From Tyto alba (lineage: Eukaryota; Chordata; Aves; Strigiformes; Tytonidae), in the NCBI RefSeq assembly GCF_018691265.1, contig NW_024881316.1:10476819-10540818 (forward strand): a DNA stretch of 64,000 nt. The letters are read 5' to 3'. The position numbers and the translations under genes were made by a program. The notes below the pieces were generated by a model. The model was not told the origin of the DNA. It did not search any database and worked only from the letters and a program-made list of their open reading frames with translations. Below are positions 52,901-63,610 of the stretch, piece by piece. Each line of letters opens with the position of its first letter. The first letter of the stretch is position 1.

Positions 52901-55900
52901 ATTCCAAAATAAGCCAAATCTTCTTGGTGAAATTTTGATCTTCTCTCTGAAGCATACATACATACTTCTTGTAGGCAGAAGTCAATTCATCCAGGAAGTC
53001 TGATGCTGGACCCTCAAACATGTCAGGATTGAGCCACTCTGCTCCTTCACGTGAGCCCCAGCAGGATGGTGCAGCTAGAGCATTCCAGGATCCAACAAGT
53101 GCAACGGTATGGTCCATCTTTGAGCTTCATCAGAGCAAGTACAGGCATAGTCTGAAGGTGAAATCGGTACTATTAAGCTGATTGGAGGCTTCATTAAGAG
53201 TATGTAGTTCATACATTTCTTCTAGAACTTCTGCATACTTTTATATAAAATCTATGTGTAAAGTTGCACATAGTATGCCAAATCACTTTTAGAAATAGCA
53301 ATCTCTTTGCTTTCACTTCCTTCTCTTAAAAACAATAAATAATGTTCTTTTAGCAATTCTTGTTCCTGGTTGTTCCTTTAATGTATGAGTTAACAGTTCA
53401 TTAAATTATTGTGGTGTCTGAAGCACTACAGTTTACAGTCTGCATAATATATCACAGGTTTTTGCAATAAAATTAGTAGCCAGAGGCAAAAAAATATCTC
53501 AGTGATAATTTGTAGCTTTTAGATGCTAATTAAGGATATCTTCCTGTTTTTTATAACCACTTAAGTAAATCTGACTAAAATATTCTTACCATTTGAAGTA
53601 TGACACTTAGGTTTTAATACTGCTAGGTGTAGGGTTTACATAATGGTTTCAGAAGTGACCGAGGGCTCATGGTGGGCCAAGGCAGCTGCTGTTATGACTG
53701 TGACAAATGCAATCTAAATTCACTGATAAATTGCAGGCAAATCCCAGCTAAGCTGTCTTTTTTAGAGGGGATGGGGCTGCAGATAGGTTAAAAACACTAA
53801 AACATCAAATAACGTCAGACCATCTGTTGCATGTTTGTAACATTTTCAAGCTATATAGAAATATAAACATGCTAATAGCATACATCTTTCCCCACAATAA
53901 GGATTTTTCCGGATTGTTTGGGATTTAATAAACCATTTTATTTTATTCTTCATACTATAAATCCTGGCTAAGACAGTAGAACTACTCAAAATACCAAGGC
54001 AGTGCTAGCATTTTTTTGAAGAAAAAAGAGTGGTTTGGGTTTTTTTTTTTTTTTTGTTAATCCCATTTCTAAGAAATTTCCTTTAATCAATTATGCTGAT
54101 TTAATAAGTAATGATTAACTTAATTTTCAACAGAACAGTCCCATGTGAAATAAGACCTTTAAACATATAAATGTATGTTAAAATATTTATGTGATAAACT
54201 GTAAATGATGAAAAGTGGATACATGTTTTAAGGGATCAGACTGTTACACTCGTTGTTAGTTTGAGTTTGAAGCAATACTGGCTTTTCTGATCTGCCACAT
54301 TTTTTGAGTGTTAGGAATTTTCTGGATCCTTTGGGGAGTGAAAACTTAGAGCTACACAGTGGAAGAAAGAAATGTGTAGCAGGAAAGACTATTTTAAAGA
54401 ACTTGAGCTTGCTATTTTTGTGTTCTTATTCATGTGAAAGTTAATAGAAATCTTCTCACAGGAGTCCAGAGGCCTTGATCTGCAATAGGTGTGAAGGAGT
54501 ATTCATGCAAACCTTTCTACTCAGCTGGGCTTCTTGCATGTGTAAAATCAGTTTGTTGGGTTAGCTTTTGTTGTGTAAAGACCTAATTCTACCTTACTAA
54601 GTTATAAGCGTTAGATGTGGGCAACATCAGAACTATTTTTCGTTCTCTTGGATAAAATGTTTACCACTAACTGGTAAACCACTTCCTGATAAAATTGTTT
54701 AGCATTTACTTAATTGTTGTAGAAAATTTGCTGTTGTGAACTTGAAATTTATGCCCTTTGAGAATATAAAGGGCTGAGGTAGACCCAGTGTTGAACCCTT
54801 GTATTAGCTTGCATAATTCCTTCTGGTATAGTAGACTTAATGTGCCTAACAATGAAGTCATGGGACCTTATGTCCTGCTTCTCAATACAGAGGAAAAAAG
54901 TATCAGTAATCATGCAGGAAGAATGGAGTGTTACCTTTCTCTGCTCTTGGAACAGTTGTAACCAGTCTTCATTAAAAACATGATGTTAAATGGTGCTAAG
55001 GAAAGGGTCTACCTGTAGGTGCGGAGGAGGGGATCTGTAGGCTGTGTTTTACTATGGGAAAACCAATCTACAGACCGCTTCATGGGCGGATTTGTTCTCT
55101 CTAGCAATTGTCTATTCCATGATTTTTATCTTTAAAAAGCTACTTGAAAGGACAGATATTTTTTTAATGAATTAATGGCAAGGCAATTGTGAGTACAGTG
55201 ATGCCCCTCCTGGGATAGGTTTAACAGAATTCTTGTGTGAAGAGCACAGTGAAATGGGTCACTGGTGTGGCATCTCTTTGAGTCCATTCCCCTGTTCCAC
55301 ATGGGGGTGTTATTCCTGAAGAGAAAATTTCTCATACCATCAGAAGAAATGATATTTTGAATTAACTTTCTCTTCTGTCAGCTTTCACTTAGAAAAAGGA
55401 GTATAGCCTCACTGAATAAAGAAGCACCAAGACTTACAGTATTTCAGTAAAGCATATTTTTTTGTTGTTTTCAAAACTCGATTTGAAATAGTAGTTTGTG
55501 TTTTAGCCATGGCAATTTAGTAACAGCAATGCTGTCATAGTGTGAACTGTTGTGTTACTTTGTAGTCTTACAGATTTTTGCCTGTGAAGATACTTACTAT
55601 GTGATGTAATTGTTGCCTGGGTGTGTCTGTGCTGTTGAAGATGTGCTGTCAGTGATCTTGACTTTTGGGCTCTCCCTGCCTGAGCTCATTTTCAAGGTGA
55701 CTTCCCTCCCTTCCCACCTTCTCTTGTCATTTTGCCAGACTGACAGCCAGTATCTTGATGCCACACTTTAAATTACTACAGTGTCCACTTTGGTCTGCTC
55801 TCTAGCTGAGGACTAAATATCTTCCCAGTGCAATGTTGAACATGTGTTTCCATAGCTCCTGCTGTTTAAAGAGCAGACAGAGATAGAGGCTGTCTCTCCA

Positions 55901-58900
55901 GCACAGCACATGGTGATGATGATGATGAAGGTGACTTTTTGCCATGCTTTTCACCTAGTACTATGTACCTTTCATCAAGACCTGCTTATTGTTTGTTCCT
56001 ATTCATGGCCTATTAGCCATGACTGAAGTGTGCAACACTAGTGCAAATGTTGCACAGTGGCTGTTAAAATTTTGTGCACCTGTATTATTAGAGAATATTT
56101 ATCAAGTATTTAAATGACTTATCTTTGAATTAATAAAAAGGAGGGGAGGGGGGTGATTCTCATGTCAGTGATAGTTGCTTCCCAGGAGAACTTGTCACAA
56201 CAACTTTGCCAAGGTCTGCAGGTGCAAGGCAATGACTACAACAGCATGAGAACAATAAAAGGAACTGTACTGCCATGGAGGCTCTGAAAAATGCTGCCAC
56301 AGCAGCTTGGGCAAAAGGATAGAGAGCTGCAAAGAACAGGCTTTAAGTATTATTGAGGCTAAAACAGTAGGCTACCTAAAGCATTATGCAGCATAGCACT
56401 TGTTGAGGAGTCTGAAGCTAGTGCAGAAAACACCTCAGACTAGGCTAATTCTGACTATATAGAGATATATATATGTACACTTTTTTTTTTTTAATTTGTA
56501 GTAGCTGTTGATGTCTGCTCAGGGCAAAGTAATGGTATATTACTCCTGTTTGAGTGCTCAAATTACAAGCAAGGTAATGCTGGAAGTTGGCTTGATAAAA
56601 GTAATTATCCTTATCGTTAAGAAAATTATATTCTTCCACATCTGCACAAAAGAATGCTTTTGAATGAATAAGTTATAAATACTCAGGTAGGACTCGCATC
56701 CAGATTAAGTCGCCTACTATGCCAGTGGTCACCTAAATGTTGGTACCAAAACTCTCAGCACCGTCTGTGGGACTAGGACTGGCTAGCAGGGGCTCGAGAG
56801 CACTGCAGCCCACAGAGAGGCGGGGGCTGGTGGTAGGGGAGGGGGCCTTGCTCTGTCTGCCCCCCTGGGTGCACTGACTAAACCCACGTGGACTGTTGTG
56901 GGAGTCTGGACTTCCCCCCCACCTGTAGCAACCTACATTTAGTGTATTGATGTGGAACGATGTCCTGCCTTGGTACTTAGAGTTGATGAGTAAAGTTGAT
57001 ACTCGGTAAGAATTACAAAGTGAGAAGATAAAAACTGTGGTTAGATGCTTTTCTGATAACCTGGGAATATACTGGACCTCAGTACACCTGTTATTAAACA
57101 CTATATTATAGTAGTGTCCTGCACTAATACACTGGCTGGATGAAGTGTTATAATGAGGAGTGATGAAATAAACAGTGTAACTGAAGTTGACTAATGTTGA
57201 AGTGATGAGGGAGCTTTCTGTGGGAAAATGAGGCTGTGTTCTGATACATGGGATTTATAGACGCCAGTATTTTTAATCATATGTTCTGAATGATACATTG
57301 TTAAAAAATGTTTCCTTCTATCACTAAGTGGTGTCTTAATTTTTGTAATACTACAGCAACAATTTTAAGTGCCTTGGCAATCAAGACTATTTGGTCCAAC
57401 TTTGTTTCATTAAAAAAAGACATATTTCTTACTTTAAGCCTTTAAGCCATGCTGTGTCAAGCTTCAGCTGTTTTTCAGTTGGAAGTTATATGGACAAGCA
57501 AGTATTTCACCTGTCCTTGTATCTTCTTATTTCTGTATCTCTCTGAGATCATGAGTATAAATGAATGAAGCTTCAGTAACCCAGAGGATTTATATATTTC
57601 TAAGTTCCTAGAGTTTGCTATATTTTTAAAACATCCCTTCCAAGATGATTATTTAGTGCTTCTACCATTCTGATAAAAACTTTTAAAATAACAGCCTGGA
57701 GATGTAAGTGGTGCAGTGAATGCTACCATTCTTTAGTAGACTGAACATAGTGTAGATCTCCTTACTTGCATTTTGTTATATGATAGAACTTTTTGTTAAT
57801 TCTGATACGTGTACATTTTACTACACTAGCCTTATTTATCAAACAGAGATGTCCTTGGAGCAATTTTCTAGCAGTCCTAGCAGTTTCAGAAGCTTGCAAA
57901 ATAATATGACACATGAAGTGCATATTCAGTGACTTTAAAGATCAGATGCTAAAGGGGGCTACAATGTAATTATTTTAAAATATTTTTATTTTTATTCTGT
58001 TAAGCCTGCATCCCCAACATTTCTAGTATGGTTTGGCAGAAAATTACTTAAAACTGAATGGACATTGTGTCATGTGAAGTGTTGCATTCATCGCAAAATC
58101 TTGACATTTTTTCTTAAGGATAATTTAAACACTTGCTGTAAGTGAAGACAAGAAGATTGTGATTTTTTTCATCTATAATATAGCCCATCTGCCATTTTTT
58201 GGATTCTTAACAATTAAGTTTACAAACAAAAAAAGTCTTTACGTAGATGTATATATTATTTGAGATATAGTAGCACCTGATCCCAAATTTATATCGGGTA
58301 GTGATCACACTTATCTAACTTGCTTCTGCATATCTGCTAATATTTGGACATTGACTAAGTTGGGAATCCCAAGGCAGTGGGTTAGCTCAGCTTTGGGTAA
58401 AGCAATCGGTCTTCTGCTGCCCTGATGGATCTATATAATTTCATCCAAAAAATAATTTAAAGCTTTGCAATTGTCAGTGAGGTTTCTCTTGAATCACAGC
58501 TCCATTCGTGTCAGTGTATGGCACCTTGTCTCCTTCAGCACCGGACCTTTCTATTTTTAACTTAAAAATTTGCAGTGCTGGGAGGAAGCCCAGGTGTGTG
58601 ACAGCCAGTGCTAGTTACTGTTGTTAGTAAATATGAAGGATCAGGACCATTTCTAGACTTTTTTTTTTTAATTCCCTTTTTAAAAGCTGCTTTAAGAAGA
58701 ATAACACTTTGCCTGCTGAATTTGCAGTTCTTGCTTCCTGAATTCACTTCTCGTTCTCTCCCCTTTTGAGAGATGGAAGTGTAGATTAATCTAGAAACTC
58801 AATTTTTCAGTGGCTCAGCTCCGCTAAGCCTTTATTTTCCTTGGCATGAGGAGCTTTCAGGTGGTTTCAGTATGAAGGAGTATGGTTTTCTTCTGCAGTG

Positions 58901-60723
58901 TTGTGGAAATCGTGGCAAGCTGCTCATGGTGGTTTTGGCTGTCTCTGCTGATAAAAAAAATTGTTTAAAAACATTTCTATTTGAAGCTACCCAAGCTACT
59001 TGCTTGCTTAGACAAGAAACCTGTGTAAGCAGGCAAGATGTCACATGTGGTGAGTAATTATATCAGTGCTTCCTTGCTGATAATAAGCAGTGGGAAATAC
59101 TAATGATGAGGAGATAGCAAAGGAAGGTGTCTTCCCTGGGCTAGTCAAATCACTGTCTAGGTGAAAATTTTGAATTTTTCTCCCACATGTAGAGTATGTG
59201 GACAAAGACTCACAGGACCAAGTGGTACTTACTGTCTTGGGGATCATCAAACCTGCTATAGAGTTGAGGACATTCCTTATTCGGCCACGTGGAAAGGTTA
59301 TGTTTTGTGGAAATAGTAGCTAGCTGAAACAGTGCTCAGGGTTATGGATATTGTGTCCATTAAAAGGCTTTTGTTTGGAAGCAAGTATAAAATGTCCAGA
59401 ATTCTAGTTTTACCTGCTGAAATGATAATCAGTCTTTCAGAAGGAGGGGAGAAAGCTAGCTCTGGAAAATAGCTGCAGGTTGCTTTAAGTGGGGATACCT
59501 GCATGTTGTTCTGAGAAGTGAAGACTTCAAAAAAATAACTTCTTGTCAGAGCTACTTTTTTAAAAACACTTGAAAATTGAACCTTGTCAGAATGTTTATT
59601 TCCAACAACTGTTGTTTGTCACTATTTAAATATTAAAATGCTGAAAGTTTGAGCCTTTTAGTATAGCAAGCAGAATTAGGCTGGTGGAGAAACAGAACCC
59701 ATAGTTTCGATATTACAAACTGAAAAATTATTTTCTTTAGAATAATACTCTCCTGAGCTGAGCATCACTTGTCAATGTTTATTTTTTTTTTACTACATAT
59801 AATGGTAGACCAACGTTTGACCAGTAGAGGGCAATAGGTATGTGCATGCATAAGTACAGTGCTCAATAATTCGTGCAGGGATCACTTAAGTGTTTTGTGT
59901 CTGGGATTTTTGTGTTGTTTTTTTCCAGTGGTGTTGGTGGTGATGAGGATAGGCTTTTGGGCCCAGCTGCCCACAGGAAGCAGAGCAGCATTGCTCAATT
60001 GCAGTTCTCAGGACTTCTCTCCTTCCTTTCTTGCCCTCCCGAACTTGTTTCCCTTTCAGTATAGGTGACATTACAAATCCTCAGGAACTTAACTATTCAG
60101 AGGATTATTAACAATTTCTTGAACTGCAAAGAGTTAAGCAAATCCTAGACAAAGATATTTGAAATCTCTTGATTTGGAACCAATCTAGAGTTCAAATACT
60201 GTTTGGCAGACTTTCTTCAGACTTTTCTTGTCCTTAGAACTGCTAATTTGCAGCTTGAAATAGCTGCCTTCTCAAGATAGCGTATGGACAAAACCGATGG
60301 CTGTAACAATCCACATGTAAAACTAGCCACATGTATTATCAGTCTTTCAAGTATTAACTATTACGTGAAGAGTATATTTTACTCCTTCTGATTTTATTCC
60401 TTGCTCGTCTCACGCACTGTCTTGCCTCTCAACTCTCGGTGTTTCCTTTTTAGTCTGAAACTCAGAACAGCAGCACAGCAGCCAGCCAAGAGCATACTCC
60501 GCCTGCGTCCACTAACACATCTCTGAGCCCTCGGCAGCGCCGTGCCCAGCAGCAGAGCCAGAGACGGGCCCCGTCTTCGACTGACTTCAATCGGGTGCAG
60601 CAACCACGAGTCAACATGAACCACACTGGATCAACTGTTCTCATTGTTCTTCTGACTTTTGCATTGGCAGCCCTTATCTTTCGTAGAATATGTTTGGCTA
60701 ACGAGTATATATTTGAGTTATAA
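28893..60723 (+). CDS. UBE2J1: UBE2J1, ER-membrane ubiquitin-conjugating enzyme E2 J1 (complete, 8 exons)
   Basis: UBE2J1 (the Ubc6e type) is a tail-anchored E2 that passes ubiquitin to ERAD ligases at the cytosolic face of the ER. Exons 28893-28923, 42805-42878, 44586-44717, 45364-45448, 46899-47004, 49433-49562, 52975-53106 and 60454-60723 join in phase to 960 bases, or 319 residues (human 318). The UBC fold covers roughly residues 10-150. The active-site Cys is residue 91 in KKICLSISGHHPETW. Ser184, a phosphorylation site in the human protein, is kept in RQISFK. Residues 187-290 look disordered (Ser, Gln and Pro rich, with SPRQRRAQQQSQRR). A hydrophobic anchor spans about 291-306, followed by a short luminal tail ending EYIFEL. 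The start was chosen because MEARYNLKSP matches the family N-terminus. Intron 1 is nearly 14 kb. Confidence 0.98.
29171..29204 (+). repeat. (GGGA)n tract with quadruplex potential
   Basis: Eight consecutive GGGA-type units lie in the first intron within the CpG island, about 250 bases after exon 1. It shares its unit with the shorter tract in the 5' UTR. Confidence 0.85.
29345..29374. repeat. (TG)n followed by a long G run
   Basis: A TG dinucleotide repeat runs directly into about 14 G residues. It is simple sequence likely to vary in length. Confidence 0.85.
35873..35922. repeat. GA-rich polypurine tract
   Basis: About 50 bases of almost pure A and G on the + strand, in UBE2J1 intron 1. 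Low-complexity sequence. Confidence 0.75.
37154..37755 (-). repeat. Full-length 3' LTR of the ERVL provirus
   Basis: This 602-bp LTR has TG...CA ends and is nearly identical over its main body to the solo LTR at 387-987. On the - strand the LTR directly follows the purine-rich run AGAATAAGGGGTGGAAAA (37756-37773). That is the position of the plus-strand primer and sets the orientation. Confidence 0.85.
38260..38590 (-). repeat. About 50-bp tandem repeats inside the ERVL internal region
   Basis: Five to six diverged units of roughly 47-57 bases recur. On the + strand each carries a pattern like GTGGATTTATCCACRGCCACAGATGC followed by TTCARRGTGTACCTGC, broken here by variation between units. 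Comparable repeat blocks occur near the 3' end of bird ERVL elements as I know them. Confidence 0.75.
38599..38720 (-). repeat. Truncated 5' LTR stub of the ERVL provirus
   Basis: It aligns with the terminal 120 or so bases of the full LTR, from CTCAGCA(A/G)TAAC to CCAGCACA on the + strand. The other 480 bases of this LTR are missing and internal sequence joins directly at about 38598. Confidence 0.85.
39988..40385 (-). mobile_element. CR1 3'-end fragment (antisense) in UBE2J1 intron 1
   Basis: On the + strand it reads CCACAGAATGGTTTGGGTT, then AAAGATCATCTAGTTCCAAC, CCTGGCCTTGAACCCTTCC and CTTCTCCAGGCTGAACAACC. These are reverse-complement landmarks of the CR1 3' region in the usual order. 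It is well preserved compared with the copy at 10014-10400. It is 5'-truncated, as most CR1 copies are. Confidence 0.92.
42805..42878 (+). CDS. UBE2J1: UBE2J1 exon 2
   Basis: Acceptor CTTTTCAG. The exon completes the Ala codon and reads VKRLMKEAAELKDPTDHYH to PLE, then donor GTTTGT. It is 74 bp and encodes the first helix and start of the UBC fold. Confidence 0.97.
42879..44585 (+). other. UBE2J1: UBE2J1 intron 2
   Basis: A 1.7-kb intron with a long T run shortly before the acceptor. No repeats or genes were recognised. Confidence 0.9.
44586..44717 (+). CDS. UBE2J1: UBE2J1 exon 3
   Basis: The exon reads DNLFEWHFTVRGPPDSDFDG through YPMKPPSIILLT, the beta-sheet core of the UBC fold, before GTAAGC. 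It is 132 bp, 44 codons in phase 0. Confidence 0.97.
44718..45363 (+). other. UBE2J1: UBE2J1 intron 3
   Basis: A 646-bp intron with GTAAGC donor. An open frame at 45171-45380 spans its end but is out of frame with exon 4. Nothing else seen. Confidence 0.9.
45364..45448 (+). CDS. UBE2J1: UBE2J1 exon 4 (active-site Cys)
   Basis: The exon reads ANGRFEVGKKICLSISGHH through PSWS plus the first base of Ile, before GTAAGT. The Cys in KKICLSI is residue 91 of the assembled protein, the thioester-forming residue. Confidence 0.97.
45449..46898 (+). other. UBE2J1: UBE2J1 intron 4
   Basis: A 1.45-kb AT-rich intron with GTAAGT donor. Nothing recognised. Confidence 0.9.
46899..47004 (+). CDS. UBE2J1: UBE2J1 exon 5
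   Basis: The exon completes the Ile codon, reads RTALLAIIGFMPTKGEGAIG and ends RRALAK plus two bases of Lys before GTAAGC. It is 106 bp. Confidence 0.97.
47480..48630 (+). mobile_element. CR1 non-LTR retrotransposon, 5'-truncated, sense orientation
   Basis: About 1.15 kb of the CR1 3' half: the end of the reverse-transcriptase domain, the ORF2 C-terminus and the 3' UTR. It ends near TTTTCTATGATTATCC, close to the usual CR1 terminal octamer. The coding remnants are split by frameshifts (see the entry at 47640-48175), so it cannot move. It lies sense to UBE2J1 in intron 5. Confidence 0.93.
47640..48175 (+). pseudogene. CR1 ORF2 remnant (reverse transcriptase and C-terminus)
   Basis: The first open segment (47640-47909) carries GSILGPVLFSVTNDLG and the catalytic FADDTKLGG block, with FADD at 47769-47780. 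The second (47909-48175) carries LGVLMDTKL, AKKANGILGCIRKS and ILPLYSALVRQLE, all typical of the CR1 ORF2 C-terminus. The two segments are in different frames, so at least one frameshift separates them. This is a decayed transposon gene, not a host gene. Confidence 0.9.
49433..49562 (+). CDS. UBE2J1: UBE2J1 exon 6
   Basis: Acceptor GGCCAG. The exon completes Lys143 and reads SQDFCCEMCGTSMKTALLPL through AKELARQISFK. It has Cys-rich CCEMC and Ser184 just before the end. Donor GTGAAG. It is 130 bp. Confidence 0.97.
49563..52974 (+). other. UBE2J1: UBE2J1 intron 6
   Basis: A 3.4-kb AT-rich intron with several A and T runs (for example about 52125-52139). No repeat family or gene was recognised. 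Confidence 0.88.
52975..53106 (+). CDS. UBE2J1: UBE2J1 exon 7 (variable linker)
   Basis: Acceptor CTTGTAG. The exon reads AEVNSSRKSDAGPSNMSG through FQDPTSAT, then donor GTATGG. Only AEVNSS and a few later residues match the human linker as I recall it. The 132-bp length and phase 0 on both sides fit the family. Confidence 0.93.
53107..60453 (+). other. UBE2J1: UBE2J1 intron 7
   Basis: A 7.3-kb AT-rich intron. A (GAT)n run lies near 55913-55927. A distinct GC-rich patch lies at about 56755-56940. I recognised no other element or gene. Confidence 0.88.
56755..56940. other. GC-rich patch of unknown origin in UBE2J1 intron 7
   Basis: About 185 bases with G and C runs stand out from AT-rich intron on both sides. 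The - strand is open for 122 codons across it (56733-57101), with no recognised domain. It could be part of an old insertion, but I cannot assign a family. Confidence 0.4.
60454..60723 (+). CDS. UBE2J1: UBE2J1 exon 8, terminal (membrane anchor)
   Basis: Acceptor CCTTTTTAG. The exon reads SETQNSSTAASQEHTPPAS, the conserved SPRQRRAQQQSQRR block, the anchor TVLIVLLTFALAALIF and the tail RRICLANEYIFEL, with TAA at 60721-60723. The single C-terminal membrane segment marks a tail-anchored ER protein. Confidence 0.97.
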   Translation, partial: SETQNSSTAASQEHTPPASTNTSLSPRQRRAQQQSQRRAPSSTDFNRVQQPRVNMNHTGSTVLIVLLTFALAALIFRRICLANEYIFEL

Positions 60724-61660
60724 GGTTGGTTGTTGTAACAGCAGTGACTTGAATGCTTCGGTGAGCGTTCTGCATTGGGTATGACATGAGAACTGTTTAC
60801 AAAGATTACTTTTTGTATTTACGCTTAAATCCTTATGAATGTTAATGTACCTACAGATGCATTACTTGTAAGAAAAGCAAAGTTGGACATTTAACTACAA
60901 GTGTTAATTGAATGCCCACTGGATACTTGGAGAAAAGGTGCAGTGGCATAGTAACATTAAGGCATGTGTGGGGGAGAGTCAATTTGAGTAATTTATCAAC
61001 TAGAAAAAGACAATTTAAAAGAAGTTGTTGATTCACTTTTTTATGGAACGTAAATGCAATTGATCACCCCTTCTAAGTTAGTACAAGATTTGACATTGGA
61101 TAAGAAATTATAAAATTAAACACTACTATGTGTTTGTGTCCAGTGAACTCTTAATTTAGAAGGGATACATTTTGTAACCACTTTAATTTACCATGAGACA
61201 TTTCTAGAGGGGGAACACACATATATGAATTGGTTGTGATGCTGCTTTGTGTGTGTGAAAGGGGTAAGGGGGTGGAGGAGGAAAGAAGGGGCCAGAAAAC
61301 TACTTGCGTTATTTTGATTTTCATTTTTTGGAAGAAAGATTGGATAATCTTTTGCAAGATTTGAAAGTCCTCTTCTAATACTCTCAATTGTATATCTTGT
61401 TTTTTGTTTTTGTTTTGTTTTGTTTTTTAAATTGAAGATTATATAAAACATGTCTATTCTTGCAATAGTTATAAATATGTAATATAATTATTTACCCAGA
61501 GCTATTGTCTTTTAATTATACCAGAAATATACATAATGTGTTAAACTGAAAGTTTCATATGTGGTTTTATTTACTAAAGAAAATTTAAACCTTATTATAC
61601 CTAAACTGTCATATATATATGAACATGCTTAAGAGAAATATTTATTAAAACCCTGGTAGT

Positions 61661-61666
61661 AATAAA
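61661..61666 (+). terminator. UBE2J1: Candidate proximal UBE2J1 polyadenylation signal
   Basis: Canonical AATAAA hexamer 938 bases after the stop codon. Confidence 0.45.
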
Positions 61667-63045
61667 CAGTTTCAAGCCAGTCGTCAGTTATGTTTCAAGT
61701 ATCACATAGTGTTTTGCTTTTTGTTTGTGGTTTGGTTTTTTTTTGTTTGTTTCCATTTTTTCCATTTCCATTTTTTTGTTTAGGTTTTTTAAACCTAAAT
61801 TCAGTATTGGACCCAGAGGGTTTCTCTATTATTCGTTTATTAAAAAATAACCGGTAATAGTCATGAATGCTGTGAAATCACATATACAAGCAATAGATTT
61901 GCATTTGTTAAGGTTTTGAGAGGTTTTATCCGTGAATGTTTAAGTATTGCAGTGTAGGAAAAGAAAGAAATCAGTGGGATAATTTTCCTTTTGTATTATT
62001 GTTCAGATTTAAATGTATTCTAGCATGTTTTTGTCAAAGGCAATGACATTTAGCTAACTTTAATTTAATTCTGTCAACATGATAGCACTGACCTAAGTGA
62101 GATTCCCATTCTGTTTCTCAGCAAGTATTTATCAAGCTACGTACAGCCTTCCTAAATTTTGTTAAATATAGTATGTATTAGTGTTTTGAAACATTAAAGT
62201 AGCTATAACCACTTCTAAAATAAGGAAGGCCCATTGTGTGTCTAAGGGGGGTGTGAAAATTAAAGAAACAAAACCTGAGTTTGCTTTTAACACTTCTCTT
62301 GTGGATTGTTGATAATCTTGTTTGCAGGTGCAATGGAACAAAGATCAAAAAATAGTTTTCTTAAGAAGTTCAACCAAAAGCATGTAGTTTGTTCAGCCAG
62401 TTCAGCAATTATTTACACATTCTGCTGCAGAACAATTTTGTGTCAATATATTAATTGATGTCTATAGTAATATGTGTATTTATATATACACATATAAAAA
62501 TACTGACTTGTATATTTATTTCATTAGAAATTTAAACCCCACACAAAACCAAAGAAAAACCGACACCAAAACCCCCCAAAACCTCTCCAGATCTTGTAGC
62601 ATCTAAAGTAAAAGTACTGTTCTTCCTAGTTTATGCTGCCCGAATAGCTGTTCTATTCAGGTCTTGCAAACCGGGGCTCACAGAAGAGAGTTCTGGAAGA
62701 GATCTAACCCAAAAAGACAGCTTTGCTGGGTTTTGCCCCGCTTGCTCCTATGGAAGTTTTGCTCTGAATGTGCTTTTCTTTATTCCTAGAGCCTCGCTGC
62801 TGCGCCAAGCAAACCGTTGCTCTCGTACCCGTGGGGCCCGCTGGCTGTGAGTGAAGCGGCTGCGTCTCCTGCAGAGGGGCAGGCGGTGGGGCCCCTGGCG
62901 TGGGCCCTGAGCAAGGGAGCTTCGAGGGGTTTCTGCAAACAGCCTCTTCCGCTGTGGTTAAAGAAATAGCTGCTTCGTAGCTCTTCGTTTTTATTTGAGA
63001 CTTTAAAAGTTAAAATGCCTGATTGTGCAAATACCTATTTGAAAA

Positions 63046-63051
63046 AATAAA
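63046..63051 (+). terminator. UBE2J1: Candidate distal UBE2J1 polyadenylation signal
   Basis: Canonical AATAAA hexamer followed within 15 bases by TGGTGACTTG and further TG-rich sequence. It sits about 700 bases before the GABRR2 start codon. Confidence 0.5.
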
Positions 63052-63592
63052 TGCTAATGGTGACTTGATTTATGTACGGAGTCCATTGCATGTGTAGATA
63101 CTTTGGGGGTTACAGTGTTTTAATTTTCCTTTCAAAGTTAGCAGTAATTAAAATCATCATTTTCAGAGGAAATAGCTCATCTTTCATCTTCAACAGCATA
63201 AAGAGCCAGACTGAACTGGAAAATAAAATCTCAACTGCTATAAAGCCATCAAAATATGTACATTTTACAGTGATAGATGTGTCTGAAACGTGGCACAGGC
63301 AGTTTCCAGTTGAAAAAGATGCCATGTGAAGGAACAGAAAATCTGGAAAGCCTGATGAAAAGGGACAGCCTGTTTTTACACAGGCTGGCAGGAGGATGGC
63401 ACGGTCCTGAGATTAGAGGATTGAGCAAAAAGCTAGCGTGCAGAATTGCGAGTTTTTATATAATGGCTTTAGCAAACATCCTTTAGGACCCAGTGGAAAT
63501 GTTTGGTGAGGCAAACTTTGCGAGTAATGTCCAATCATTAAGCAGTGATGAGGGAAAAGCTTGGAGTGAGAAGCCCCTGAAAACCTGTCGAA

Positions 63593-63610
63593 CACGTCAC
63601 GTCACGTCGG
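63593..63610. promoter_or_regulatory. GABRR2: Overlapping CRE half-sites upstream of GABRR2
   Basis: CACGTCACGTCACGTCGG holds two full CGTCA half-sites plus a third CGTC in 5-base steps. CGTCA is the reverse complement of TGACG, the CREB/ATF half-site. It lies about 142-159 bases before the GABRR2 start codon in a locally CpG-rich stretch. Promoter function is inferred. Confidence 0.45.

Larger units (their letters stand above)
60724..63051 (+). other. UBE2J1: UBE2J1 3' UTR (candidate extent)
   Basis: The sequence after the stop is long and AT-rich. AATAAA signals lie at 61661-61666 and 63046-63051. The second is followed by a TG-rich stretch, as expected downstream of a cleavage site. Use of both would give 3' UTRs of about 0.95 and 2.35 kb. 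A GC-rich block at about 62770-62960 lies only in the longer form. Confidence 0.55.

Noticed and set aside
52890..53117. 75-codon - strand frame over UBE2J1 exon 7
   Set aside because: It is a shadow of the real + strand exon, which has proper splice sites and fits the reading phase of its neighbours.
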